NCBI GenBank assembly: GCA_002505455.1
Contig: DAVB01000005.1
Coordinates: forward strand, 21,075-59,715
Direction of reading: 5' to 3'
DNA length: 38,641 nucleotides
DNA from: Euryarchaeota archaeon UBA52
GTDB taxonomy: Archaea; Thermoplasmatota; Poseidoniia; Poseidoniales; Thalassarchaeaceae
The translations under genes and the position numbers were made by a program. Positions 17,072 to 24,887 of the stretch are shown here, piece by piece. Under the pieces are notes generated by a model that did no database searches, had not been told where the DNA came from, and was given only the letters and a program-made list of their open reading frames with translations. Within the stretch, counting starts at the first letter, position 1. The number at the start of each line of letters is the position of its first letter.

Positions 17072-19845
17072 GTTTGCTCACCCCTATGACGGCGCTCGGT
17101 GTGTAACCACGCACTCCCCGCTAATCCGGGCTCTTCGAGGTATTTTTCATCCGGTATTACTTGGACTTGCCAATCTGGATCGAATTCCTCCGGAGGTATC
17201 TCTGGGTCATTGCCGAATAGCGCCCCGTTGTGGTATGCGCCGGGATCAGATTTTAGACGACGCTCCCTGTCTCTGATACTATGTCGGGCCCCCCTTTCTT
17301 TCAGAATCTTGGATAGCGGGGTCTGATCCAGCCTAGGTGGCGGAAGATCTAGCGGACTCTCAAACCCCCCCTTCTTGTAAGTAGACTCTACAGCACGGTA
17401 TATTCTGTCAGGGGTCATGGGCAATTCTTGTATTCTTACTCCGATGGCATCGTATACAGCATTGCACACCGCTGGGAGAATCGGCAATAGGGGCCCTTCT
17501 CCTGCTTCCTTGGCTCCAAACGGCCCCTCTGGATCGTTAGACTCGACAATTATGGGGATAACCTCGGGCATCTCATGGACTGTGGGTATTTTGTACCCAA
17601 GAAGATCAGGATTTAGAAGATTACCTGTTCTGCCGTAACGCATCTCCTCAGAGATTACCTGGCCAAGCCCCATGTGACAAGATCCGATAATCTGTCCTTC
17701 AACGGAGAGCGGATTGAGTGCTTTACCGCAATCATGGGCAGCCCAGACTTTCTCTACTTTTATCCTACCAGTCTCGACGTCAACATCTACTTCAGCCACG
17801 TATGCGGAAAACGAGTAGGCAGGCGCAAGTCCCGCTGCTGCGCCTTTATGCATCTTGCCCATAGGGGGCGTCCTGTATGAACCCGAAGCAACAAGCGCCC
17901 CGCGATCTTCTTGTGCCTTGTGAAGGGCTTCAAGATAGGAAACTCCGATCGAGGGATCGTCTTTGCTGAACACTCGCCTGTCCCCAATTACTATTCCCCT
18001 CTCATCAGCGCCTGTTATCTCCGATGCTGCTGAGATTAACTCAGAACGGATCTGCATGGCCGCAGATACGGCAGCATTAGCATTCATGAAAGTAACACGG
18101 CTAGAGTATGATCCAAGATCTACGGGCGCAGTATCCGACTCTCTTGACCTTATTCTTATCATATCCATCGGTAAACCAAGGATTTCGGCCACGGATTGCG
18201 CGACAACCGTGTCAGAGCCTTGCCCAATATCCGCTGCACCTGTGTGTATGGTTACCCCTCCGTCCATATCGATTTTTAGATGAACAGTAGCGTGAGGGAA
18301 TTTGTTCGGGTCCCAGTGAATTGGGAGACCACTTCCGGAGATGAAGAAGCCACATCCGACACCAATCCCCTTTCCGAGAGGCATCTTCCTGAATTTTTCA
18401 TCCCACCCCGATTCTTCTCGAACCCTCTCGAGACACTCCCTCATCCCCATCGAAGTAATCCGGAAACCAGTTATCGTTGCTGAATGGGGGGGTAGCAGAT
18501 TGGCAAGCCTAAGATCTATGGGATCGACTCCGAGCTTTTCTGAAATATCGTCAATACCTACTTCAACAGCACATCTAGAGTTAACCGCTCCATGCCCCCT
18601 CATCGCTCCGCTTGCTGGCTTGTTCGTCCAAACCCTGGCGCCAGTGTAATGGAATGATCCAATTTCGTAAGGCGCTGTATGGAGTACACCATTGTAATAA
18701 GTGGTGACATGGCCAAAAGACGCAAATCCACCTCCATCAATGAGGGCATCCGTCTCTATCCCACTAAATCGGCCTTCGTCATCGGCGTGGATAGCCATGG
18801 ATATCTTCGAGGGATGCCTTCCACGATTGGTCCAGAACACCTCCTCCCGATCAAAGGTTATCCTGACAGGACGACCAGTCTTCCTGGCTAGAATCGCTGC
18901 ACACATTTCATGGGGGAATGGGTCTGATTTACCTCCAAAACCCCCGCCTACAAACGTCCTGTAGACGTTAATTTGGTGCATCGGTATCTCAAGTACATCT
19001 GCTAATGCACGATGCACATAGTGGGGAACTTGCTGAGGCGTGTAGAGGGTGAGACGTCCACGAGGGTCCCAATGCGCGACGACTGCATGTGGCTCGGTAA
19101 ATCCGTGATTTACCCCCTTGAATGTCCATGAACTCTCATGCGATGCGATTGAGTCTTCAATACTCTGAATTCTACCGAATTTTTGGAATACTCGCTTCTG
19201 CACATTCGATTCTCCGATGTGGTATCGTCCCCTGTCGTGAATTGGATTATCTGAATCTTTCAAACCATCCTTTATGTCGAATATAGGTTGCAAATCTTCG
19301 TACTCGATACGGATAGAATTGGCTGCCAAGCGTGCTGTATCTTCATCTTCGGCCGCTACACATGCAACGATATCGCCAATATGACGAACTTTCTCTACCG
19401 CCATCGCATGCTCATCTTTGGTGACTGGCAAGACTCCGAAAGCATGGGGCGCATCCTTTCCTGTTGCGATGCCAAGAACCCCTGGTAGAGATTCAGCCTC
19501 GCTAGCATCTATCGACAATACCCTTGCATAATGCCGATCGGTACGGACAAGACGTCCGATAATCTCGCCAGGAAGGCGGATATCATCCCCATATGCTGCT
19601 TGTCCAGTAACTTTCCATTTGCTGTCTATAAGGGGGGTACGCTTTCCAATCACTCGTCCAGTTATGAGGTCATCATGACGATGAGGGCCCCATGGCTGGG
19701 GTAGGCCGCCCCCCTGACTTTCGGGTATTCTCTCTGTCTCTCTCTTTTCTGAAACTGACGAAGAACCACCTGAACCAGGACGTGTGAAGTCAAGTTTCCC
19801 GGGTTGCTGCCTATAACCGACTATCTCTTTCTTATCCGTCGACAC
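17068..19845 (-). CDS. Molybdopterin-binding subunit of xanthine dehydrogenase-family hydroxylase
   Basis: 925 residues from GTG 19845, longer than the roughly 760-790 residues usual for this subunit family. The first 60 residues are an unrecognised extension. The first domain contains GEIIGRLVRTDRHYARV. The Mo-cofactor regions follow: VGGGFGGKSDPF, KPASGAMRGHGAVNSR, GAADIGQGSDTVVAQ and the catalytic Glu region GPFGAKEAGEGPLLP (about 785). The AMRGHG loop replaces AFRGFG of xanthine dehydrogenase and looks like the 4-hydroxybenzoyl-CoA reductase/aldehyde oxidoreductase side of the family. There is no CO dehydrogenase AYRCSF loop. The last 80 residues are a Pro/Asp/Glu-rich extension. It begins 5 nt after the [2Fe-2S] subunit gene. 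Confidence 0.94.
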   Translation of the reverse strand: MSTDKKEIVGYRQQPGKLDFTRPGSGGSSSVSEKRETERIPESQGGGLPQPWGPHRHDDLITGRVIGKRTPLIDSKWKVTGQAAYGDDIRLPGEIIGRLVRTDRHYARVLSIDASEAESLPGVLGIATGKDAPHAFGVLPVTKDEHAMAVEKVRHIGDIVACVAAEDEDTARLAANSIRIEYEDLQPIFDIKDGLKDSDNPIHDRGRYHIGESNVQKRVFQKFGRIQSIEDSIASHESSWTFKGVNHGFTEPHAVVAHWDPRGRLTLYTPQQVPHYVHRALADVLEIPMHQINVYRTFVGGGFGGKSDPFPHEMCAAILARKTGRPVRITFDREEVFWTNRGRHPSKISMAIHADDEGRFSGIETDALIDGGGFASFGHVTTYYNGVLHTAPYEIGSFHYTGARVWTNKPASGAMRGHGAVNSRCAVEVGIDDISEKLGVDPIDLRLANLLPPHSATITGFRITSMGMRECLERVREESGWDEKFRKMPLGKGIGVGCGFFISGSGLPIHWDPNKFPHATVHLKIDMDGGVTIHTGAADIGQGSDTVVAQSVAEILGLPMDMIRIRSRESDTAPVDLGSYSSRVTFMNANAAVSAAMQIRSELISAASEITGADERGIVIGDRRVFSKDDPSIGVSYLEALHKAQEDRGALVASGSYRTPPMGKMHKGAAAGLAPAYSFSAYVAEVDVDVETGRIKVEKVWAAHDCGKALNPLSVEGQIIGSCHMGLGQVISEEMRYGRTGNLLNPDLLGYKIPTVHEMPEVIPIIVESNDPEGPFGAKEAGEGPLLPILPAVCNAVYDAIGVRIQELPMTPDRIYRAVESTYKKGGFESPLDLPPPRLDQTPLSKILKERGARHSIRDRERRLKSDPGAYHNGALFGNDPEIPPEEFDPDWQVQVIPDEKYLEEPGLAGSAWLHTERRHRGEQT

Positions 19846-19850
19846 CTGAA

Positions 19851-20417
19851 TCAGCCTCCATATTCAGGGTGAGGGTTACTTGCAGGACGGGTATTTGAGA
19901 CCGGTCTTTCTTCTGATGTAATAATCTCGGAAGCTTCCATTATCGAATCCACAATTTGCTGATACCCCGTGCACCTGCAGAGATTCCCCTCTATAGCGTC
20001 TTGAGCCTCTTCTCTTGAGGGAGATGGATTCGATTCCAGCAACGCAGCGCAGACGACCAAAAAGCCTGGAGTGCAGAATCCGCATTGACTCCCCCCGCAT
20101 TCTGCAAACATGGCTTGTATGGGGTGAAGATGATGACCATCTGCGAGCCCTTCTACAGTAGTAATTTCACAGCCCTCTGCCTCTACCGCGAGAGTCATGC
20201 AAGACAACTTAGGTTTTCCATCAATTAGAACCGAACAGCACCCACACGTGCCCATGTCACAGCCTCTTTTCGCACCGAGTGTTCCCACGCCATCTCTCAA
20301 TACGTCAAGAAGAATATCGTGATCTCTGATGATTATTTGTCGATTCCTTCCATTGACAGAGGCCGACCAAGATCTAGTGGAAACCCCGTTTTCGACAGGA
20401 AGGGGATGAGCGACCAT
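19851..20417 (-). CDS. [2Fe-2S] subunit of molybdenum hydroxylase (HcrC/CoxS-like)
   Basis: 188 residues. The plant-type [2Fe-2S] cluster cysteines are in RGCDMGTCGCCSVLIDGKPKLSC (about 53-75), and the second cluster is in GGSQCGFCTPG and GNLCRCTGY (about 112-152), the standard arrangement that passes electrons from Mo-pterin to FAD. It is the first structural gene of the operon, followed 5 nt later by the Mo subunit. About 28 residues precede the usual N-terminus of the family and about 20 polar residues follow the CRCTGY element. The 5' region carries an inverted repeat 3 nt from the start codon, described separately. Confidence 0.95.
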   Translation of the reverse strand: MVAHPLPVENGVSTRSWSASVNGRNRQIIIRDHDILLDVLRDGVGTLGAKRGCDMGTCGCCSVLIDGKPKLSCMTLAVEAEGCEITTVEGLADGHHLHPIQAMFAECGGSQCGFCTPGFLVVCAALLESNPSPSREEAQDAIEGNLCRCTGYQQIVDSIMEASEIITSEERPVSNTRPASNPHPEYGG

Positions 20418-20420
20418 ACA

Positions 20421-20439
20421 ACCACCGGGGGCTGGTGGT
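20421..20439 (-). promoter_or_regulatory. Inverted repeat just upstream of the hydroxylase [2Fe-2S] gene
   Basis: ACCACC (20421-20426) and GGTGGT (20434-20439) are perfect reverse complements separated by 7 nt (GGGGGCT). On the minus strand the repeat ends 3 nt before the ATG at 20417. It could be an operator for the neighbouring HTH regulator or an RNA hairpin that hides the translation start. Its position in the 41-nt gap between regulator and operon is suggestive, but a 6-nt stem can also arise by chance. Confidence 0.35.
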
Positions 20440-20458
20440 GTAAGAGAGTTAGGGCTAT

Positions 20459-21106
20459 TCAGCCAAGGTCATCCACGACCTTGCTCATGATGACTTTCTC
20501 GATCAGTTTGAGATGCCCCCCCATGGTCGACCTAGCCATTCCCATTGATTCTGCAAGATTCTTCACACTTATTTTCCTCTCTTCAGAATAGTACCCCATG
20601 CTAACTGCGCACCTAAGGACCTCTATCTGGCGTTCAGTAAGCAGATCTTTCCATAATCCTGAGCCGTCTCCCCTAACTGACTGAATACTTATCGAGTCCC
20701 ATGGCATCGTGAGTTTCAGCAATTCAATCAGTCTCTTCATCGAATCTGAATGTCCAGTAAAGTTGAGCTCAAGCCCCTCTGAATCAAGGCCATATGGAGG
20801 ATGAAGGTGAATCTTCTCAAGATCAAGCATCATCATGGGTAAGGTATGCGTGAGGTTTACCGATGCTAGAAACGTTCCCGTATCTGTATCCGTCTCGTGG
20901 ACTTCGATAAGGTCGAATGTAGAGATTTCCATCACATCATCCAAGACTCCGGAATGAGGTTTGATTTCTGCAAGATGCTCAATTCCATCCGCGCCCAATT
21001 TCAGGTGAGCAAGAATCTCATAACTCTCAACTCTGTCCATCAATTGTCTGAATTCTTCGACTCCTTCGAGACCGCTCCTGTTCCATCGAAGTCTGACGCG
21101 TCTCAC
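20459..21106 (-). CDS. Bacterio-opsin-activator-like HTH transcriptional regulator
   Basis: 215 residues from a GTG at 21106. The N-terminal 150 residues are a sensor-like domain without a motif I can name. The last 60 are a clear HTH_10 domain (Bat family): LLTERQIEVLRCAVSMGYY, a recognition-helix region LAESMGMARSTMGGHLK, and a terminal amphipathic helix. HTH_10 proteins are archaeal transcription factors. It lies 41 nt upstream of the hydroxylase subunits and downstream of xdhC in the same direction, so a local regulatory role is likely. The inverted repeat in the 41-nt gap is a candidate target. The ligand is unknown. Confidence 0.85.
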   Translation of the reverse strand: MRRVRLRWNRSGLEGVEEFRQLMDRVESYEILAHLKLGADGIEHLAEIKPHSGVLDDVMEISTFDLIEVHETDTDTGTFLASVNLTHTLPMMMLDLEKIHLHPPYGLDSEGLELNFTGHSDSMKRLIELLKLTMPWDSISIQSVRGDGSGLWKDLLTERQIEVLRCAVSMGYYSEERKISVKNLAESMGMARSTMGGHLKLIEKVIMSKVVDDLG

Positions 21107-21144
21107 AACTCATCTTACCCGCCCATAGATAATGAAACTAGTAG

Positions 21145-21153
21145 CCAATAAAG
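21145..21153 (-). promoter_or_regulatory. Possible TATA box for the HTH regulator gene
   Basis: The minus strand reads CTTTATTGG, centred about 43 nt upstream of the GTG at 21106. Transcription would start near 21122 and leave a leader of about 16 nt. Pattern evidence only. Confidence 0.3.
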
Positions 21154-21163
21154 GTAGATTGGT

Positions 21164-21174
21164 AAAAAAGAAAA
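21164..21174 (-). terminator. Poly-T tract downstream of xdhC
   Basis: The minus strand reads TTTTCTTTTTT, 23-33 nt past the xdhC stop codon. Archaeal termination commonly occurs at such T-rich runs without a hairpin. It would separate xdhC from the regulator-hydroxylase transcript. No independent support is visible. Confidence 0.45.
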
Positions 21175-21196
21175 CTAACCAGCACCTTGTAAGGAT

Positions 21197-22006
21197 TCAG
21201 CGATCAGATCTCATGATGGAAATTATTTCGCTACAAACCGAGAACGCAATCTCTTCCACAGTGACTGCATCGATTGGGACTCCTATCGGGCATCGAACAT
21301 CATCTATTTTCTGCACCGAAGCCCCTGCTGATTTAGCAGATTTCACAAATGCCCTCCATTTGGTCTTCGAACCAATACATCCTATTCTTGGCAATTCACT
21401 GCCTTCCATGGTCAGAAAGCCGACAAGCAGCCGTTCATCTATCGACCAGTCGTGGCCTAGGAGCAGTATATCTGAGAATCTCCCCAATGATTCTGGATTC
21501 TCTAATTCCAGAAATTGGTCTGCTTGAAGAAAAATAAGCTCCTTTGCATCAGGGAATTTGCTCTTTGAGACAAATTCTTTCCTTTCATCAAATACGCTGT
21601 AACTCCAACCAAGAAGGCGACATGCCTCGCTTATCGCCTGTGCCACATGCCCGCCCCCCATCAAGAGTAGATGGGGGCTGGGCTCCAACTTCTCGAATGC
21701 CACAATCACTCTGCCCCCGCACAGGCTGTTGAGGTTAGTGGTTGAAGCACCTTCATTTTCCTTTGAAAGAACAAATGTCTCTACTCCCCCACGACCTCCT
21801 TCAAGCATGTCTCTCAGACGGTCCTCAACCTTCATTTCGAGCCCAGCACCTCCAACTGTGCCGTGAGTCAATCCGCTCGAAGATATCGCCATTCTCGCAC
21901 CCACCTTTGCGGGGACGCTGCCATCTGATTCCACAATTGAGGCCATAGCGACGCTATCCAACTCTTCGAGTCGCTCTAGGGACCACTCGAGAGTCCTTGC
22001 GCCCAT
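21197..22006 (-). CDS. xdhC: XdhC/CoxI family molybdenum cofactor insertion factor
   Basis: 269 residues. The N-terminal XdhC/CoxI domain (about 15-75) has LDSVAMASIVESDGSVPAK and GTVGGAGLE. The C-terminal Rossmann domain has the dinucleotide-like LLLMGGGHVAQAI (about 112-124), then CIGSKTKW and PIGVPIDAVTVEEIAFSV. XdhC proteins bind and sulfurate the molybdenum cofactor and deliver it to molybdenum hydroxylases. Its location beside the three-subunit hydroxylase fits that job. A T-rich tract after the stop suggests a separate transcript or a weak terminator before the regulator gene. It is transcribed divergently from the exporter gene at 22100. Confidence 0.9.
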   Translation of the reverse strand: MGARTLEWSLERLEELDSVAMASIVESDGSVPAKVGARMAISSSGLTHGTVGGAGLEMKVEDRLRDMLEGGRGGVETFVLSKENEGASTTNLNSLCGGRVIVAFEKLEPSPHLLLMGGGHVAQAISEACRLLGWSYSVFDERKEFVSKSKFPDAKELIFLQADQFLELENPESLGRFSDILLLGHDWSIDERLLVGFLTMEGSELPRIGCIGSKTKWRAFVKSAKSAGASVQKIDDVRCPIGVPIDAVTVEEIAFSVCSEIISIMRSDR

Positions 22007-22099
22007 GTATCACGTTTACTCCATTGTCTTTTTTCAGTTACGGAAATAGGAAGTCTGATAATCGGGAAGAAATAATACTACAATGCTTCTGACAGGAGC

Positions 22100-23302
22100 A
22101 TGAGTCAGACGATTGACATCGTTCTGACTGCCATGCGAGATGCGTTTCTCGCCGTCACAGTCTTCGTTGCCGCAATGGTGCTCCTATTCAGCTGGCTACA
22201 GTATCTAACTGCTGGAAGATTCGTTGAATGGATCCGATCTAGCCGACGATGGCAGCCACTTATCGGAGCTCTGATGGGCCTCACCCCTGGCTGTGGTGGA
22301 GCCATCATAATGATGCCAATGTATGCAAGGGGGTATGTCACATACGGTACAGTTCTATCTACGTTGATCGCTACACTGGGCGATTCCGCTTTCGTTCTCT
22401 TCGGAGCGACAATACAAGACCCATCACTTCTAGAACCCGTTCTTGTAGTCCACTTGATCTCATTCACTGCAGGGGCGTCGTGGGGATATGGTGCCGATTA
22501 TCTTGAAATAACGCCTTCTAGACCATTAGGACGTCTCAGTTTTCGGAATACAAATCAACCCACTGAAACGAGTACAAAAGAGGAATTCGTTAATGAAAGC
22601 CTCGATATAATCTCCAGTTTCCCCCGCGAAGAACCAGGGACGCTATCGCATCGTATTGTACACAGCGGATACAGGGTCTGGTGGGCAGTTACATCTGTCG
22701 GTTTGGTACTCGGGATAATGCTGATTTTCTGGTTCGCAGAAGATCCAAACTATTCGCCTGAAATTACGTGGGACATATCGACAAGGGACGGCTTACTTAC
22801 ATGGGTTGGCATAATCGGAACAACCCTTTCCATCATCCTGTATCTTGCCTCCAAGAGTTTCTTTGCAGATGATACGGAGGCAACAATTGGAGATAAGCTG
22901 AATTCTCTTGATGAGACTTTGACCCATGCTGCCTCGGAGACAGCATTCGTGACTTTTTGGGTCCTCTCTGCGTATCTTGTGTTCGAAGCCGCCATGTCTC
23001 TGGGAGGTATATCCGAGTCGGATCTAGCGTCGAATGGTGATGGTGTAATGGCAGTCATCCTCGCTGCCGCAATAGGGCTCATACCCGGCTGCGGGCCCCA
23101 GATAATTGCAATAACGTCATACATCGAGGGAATCATCTCATTTCCAGCATTGGTGGCAAATGCGATATCGCAGGATGGCGATGCCCTGTTCCCTCTTCTG
23201 GTACGTCATCGAACAGCGTCTTTGTGGGCAACAGTTCACACTCTACTGCCCGGATTGGCATTCGGCCTACTGCTGCTCTGGATGGGTGTGGACTTTCCAT
23301 GA
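22100..23302 (+). CDS. Putative 10-TM heavy-metal exporter (DUF2899/ArsP_2-like)
   Basis: 400 residues with about ten hydrophobic segments in two halves. Each half carries a PGCG motif, LTPGCGGAIIMMP (about 61-73) and LIPGCGPQIIAIT (about 329-341), followed by a conserved segment (ANAISQDGDALFPLL near 353). This is the pattern of the DUF2899 putative metal/arsenic exporter family. A polar region separates the halves (about 145-185). The ATG is directly preceded by AGGAG. The gene is divergent from xdhC across 93 nt and overlaps the convergent nucleotidyltransferase by 36 nt. A link to molybdenum or tungsten handling is plausible only from location. Confidence 0.82.
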   Translation: MSQTIDIVLTAMRDAFLAVTVFVAAMVLLFSWLQYLTAGRFVEWIRSSRRWQPLIGALMGLTPGCGGAIIMMPMYARGYVTYGTVLSTLIATLGDSAFVLFGATIQDPSLLEPVLVVHLISFTAGASWGYGADYLEITPSRPLGRLSFRNTNQPTETSTKEEFVNESLDIISSFPREEPGTLSHRIVHSGYRVWWAVTSVGLVLGIMLIFWFAEDPNYSPEITWDISTRDGLLTWVGIIGTTLSIILYLASKSFFADDTEATIGDKLNSLDETLTHAASETAFVTFWVLSAYLVFEAAMSLGGISESDLASNGDGVMAVILAAAIGLIPGCGPQIIAITSYIEGIISFPALVANAISQDGDALFPLLVRHRTASLWATVHTLLPGLAFGLLLLWMGVDFP

Positions 23303-23839
23303 AGACTCAATGTCAGGCCATTTAGACATAAGGATTTGAACATCATCTTCTGTATCTATATTGAGACTCATATGGCAGTCTTCTACTTCGAATCGATGAG
23401 GCGTGCAGAGATCTCTGAGAGGCGTATCCGGCGGTGCGTTTCTGACCGCTTCTACAGCCGACTCGTCGAGAAGTATGGGATGGCCTCCCCTTCCGCCGTT
23501 TGACGGGCAAGTACAAATTTTAGAGTCAATAAGACGCCTGAGAGTCTCGGAAGAGAAACCAGGCCGATCTATTGGCGCCACTATGACGCGCTTTGGCCAT
23601 CCGAGAGCCGAAAGACCACATTTTATCGATCCAGTCCTGCCGCTCTCAGGATTAGGATTGATACAGTTAATAGCGCCAAAAAGTGGTACTAACCCCTCAT
23701 CCCATTGATTAGAGCTAACGACACAGACCCTAAGTCCATGATTACTCATCATCTGAGCCATCGCTGAGACGAGTGGCCTACCTCCAACTTCTATCAGAGC
23801 CTTGTCCCTGCCAAGCCTCTTACTCAAGCCTGATGCCAA
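23267..23839 (-). CDS. MobA/MocA-like nucleotidyltransferase, start codon unclear
   Basis: 190 residues from TTG 23839. The family loop LASGLSKRLGRDKALIEVGG is at the very N-terminus, and PIDRPG (DxP-like metal motif) is in the middle. These place it with MobA/MocA enzymes that attach a nucleotide to molybdopterin cofactor; MocA-type CTP:cofactor enzymes serve xanthine dehydrogenase-family hydroxylases. The usual first beta strand is missing if translation starts at 23839, but the frame continues upstream as EEYCII with no ATG, GTG or TTG before an in-frame TAA. The only near-cognate start is CTG at 23872, 4 nt after the upstream stop. The 3' end overlaps the exporter gene by 36 nt. Confidence 0.82.
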   Translation of the reverse strand: MASGLSKRLGRDKALIEVGGRPLVSAMAQMMSNHGLRVCVVSSNQWDEGLVPLFGAINCINPNPESGRTGSIKCGLSALGWPKRVIVAPIDRPGFSSETLRRLIDSKICTCPSNGGRGGHPILLDESAVEAVRNAPPDTPLRDLCTPHRFEVEDCHMSLNIDTEDDVQILMSKWPDIESSWKVHTHPEQQ

Positions 23840-23876
23840 GATTATGCAATATTCTTCTGAAGATGTATCCAGTGTA

Positions 23877-24830
23877 TCACGATCCCATGAAGAGTCGAAT
23901 TATGTACGCTGCATATCCAACAAGCATGATTCCCCCGAGAGGACGAGAAAGACCCTTCCCAATGAGTATCGAGCAAGCCACAAGTCCTGAGCTGGCTACA
24001 AGCACCCATATGTCGAAGTCCATGAATGAACCAGCAATCTCGATTCCGCCGCCAACCATTGAACCTATGCTGAGTACCGCCATCACATTAGCAACATTTG
24101 ATCCGAGTATGTTTCCTACAGCCACACCTTGCACGCCACGTAATGATGCGGTTATCGTGACTGCAAGCTCTGGTAAAGAGGTTCCAAATGCAACTAGTGT
24201 GAGGCCAATAACAGCCTCAGGGACGCCTATGGATATGGCAACTCCCTCGCCTCCTTCTATCAGGAAGTCAGATCCATATTTCACTAAAATCAGCCCTCCG
24301 ATAAATGCAATAGAGGCAATCCCCATTCCTCCTGGAATCCACGATTCCCCTTCATCAGATGAGTCCTCTTCCCTCGTTTTCAGGATATATCCGAAATATG
24401 CGCCCATCGAAACTATCGATAACGCCCCCATCCATACAGGGAACTCACCCAGCAGAGTCGCTCCAAGGATCACTCCGGTTGCCACCAATAGCATCAATGA
24501 GTCTTCTCGAAGATTTTTGTCAGGCCTAGATGTCGCCCCAAGGATCATTGCTATTGACAACACGAGCATCACATTAGCGATATTTGATCCTACTACTCCT
24601 CCGACAGCCAAATCGATAGACTCTTGAGTGCCCCGATTCAGCGCATTCAGAACAACCCCAAGCTCAGGAAGACTCGTGCCGATCGCAACCAATGTGAAAC
24701 CCACCAGGAACGAAGGCATGCCAAAATGACCTGCTATTTTCATTGATCCTTGAACCACTGCCTCTCCACCGAATACGAGGAGTATGAGGCCGACACAGAG
24801 AAGGACCCCATCCGGAAGCCCCCCCATCAT
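23877..24830 (-). CDS. Na+/Ca2+ exchanger family antiporter (CaCA, YrbG-like)
   Basis: 317 residues with about ten membrane helices in two inverted halves. Each half has the alpha-repeat signature: GFTLVAIGTSLPELGVVL with VGSNIANVMLVL in the first, and GLTLVAFGTSLPELAVTI with LGSNVANVMAVL in the second. The acidic Glu of the TSLPE motifs is the cation-coordinating residue. This is the standard structure of small prokaryotic calcium/cation antiporters. The minus strand has TTCATATATGCC centred near 24857, about 27 nt from the ATG, so the message may be leaderless. Confidence 0.95.
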   Translation of the reverse strand: MMGGLPDGVLLCVGLILLVFGGEAVVQGSMKIAGHFGMPSFLVGFTLVAIGTSLPELGVVLNALNRGTQESIDLAVGGVVGSNIANVMLVLSIAMILGATSRPDKNLREDSLMLLVATGVILGATLLGEFPVWMGALSIVSMGAYFGYILKTREEDSSDEGESWIPGGMGIASIAFIGGLILVKYGSDFLIEGGEGVAISIGVPEAVIGLTLVAFGTSLPELAVTITASLRGVQGVAVGNILGSNVANVMAVLSIGSMVGGGIEIAGSFMDFDIWVLVASSGLVACSILIGKGLSRPLGGIMLVGYAAYIIRLFMGS

Positions 24831-24852
24831 GACATACCCACAACACTCTTTG

Positions 24853-24862
24853 GCATATATGA
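24853..24862 (-). promoter_or_regulatory. Possible TATA box of the Na+/Ca2+ exchanger gene
   Basis: The minus strand reads TCATATATGC in the 57-nt gap after the E1 gene. Its centre lies about 27 nt from the ATG at 24830, the spacing expected if transcription starts at the start codon. Confidence 0.4.
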
Positions 24863-24887
24863 AACGGATGATTTCTTACTCAGATGT

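Noticed and set aside
17068..20417. Aerobic CO dehydrogenase as the identity of the molybdenum enzyme
   Set aside because: The large subunit lacks the AYRCSF active-site loop, and the FAD subunit has the 4-hydroxybenzoyl-CoA reductase-like cysteine loop.
23773..24627. 284-codon open frame on the plus strand
   Set aside because: It is antisense to the Na+/Ca2+ exchanger, whose protein has clear family motifs, and its translation is Pro/Ser/Thr-rich noise.
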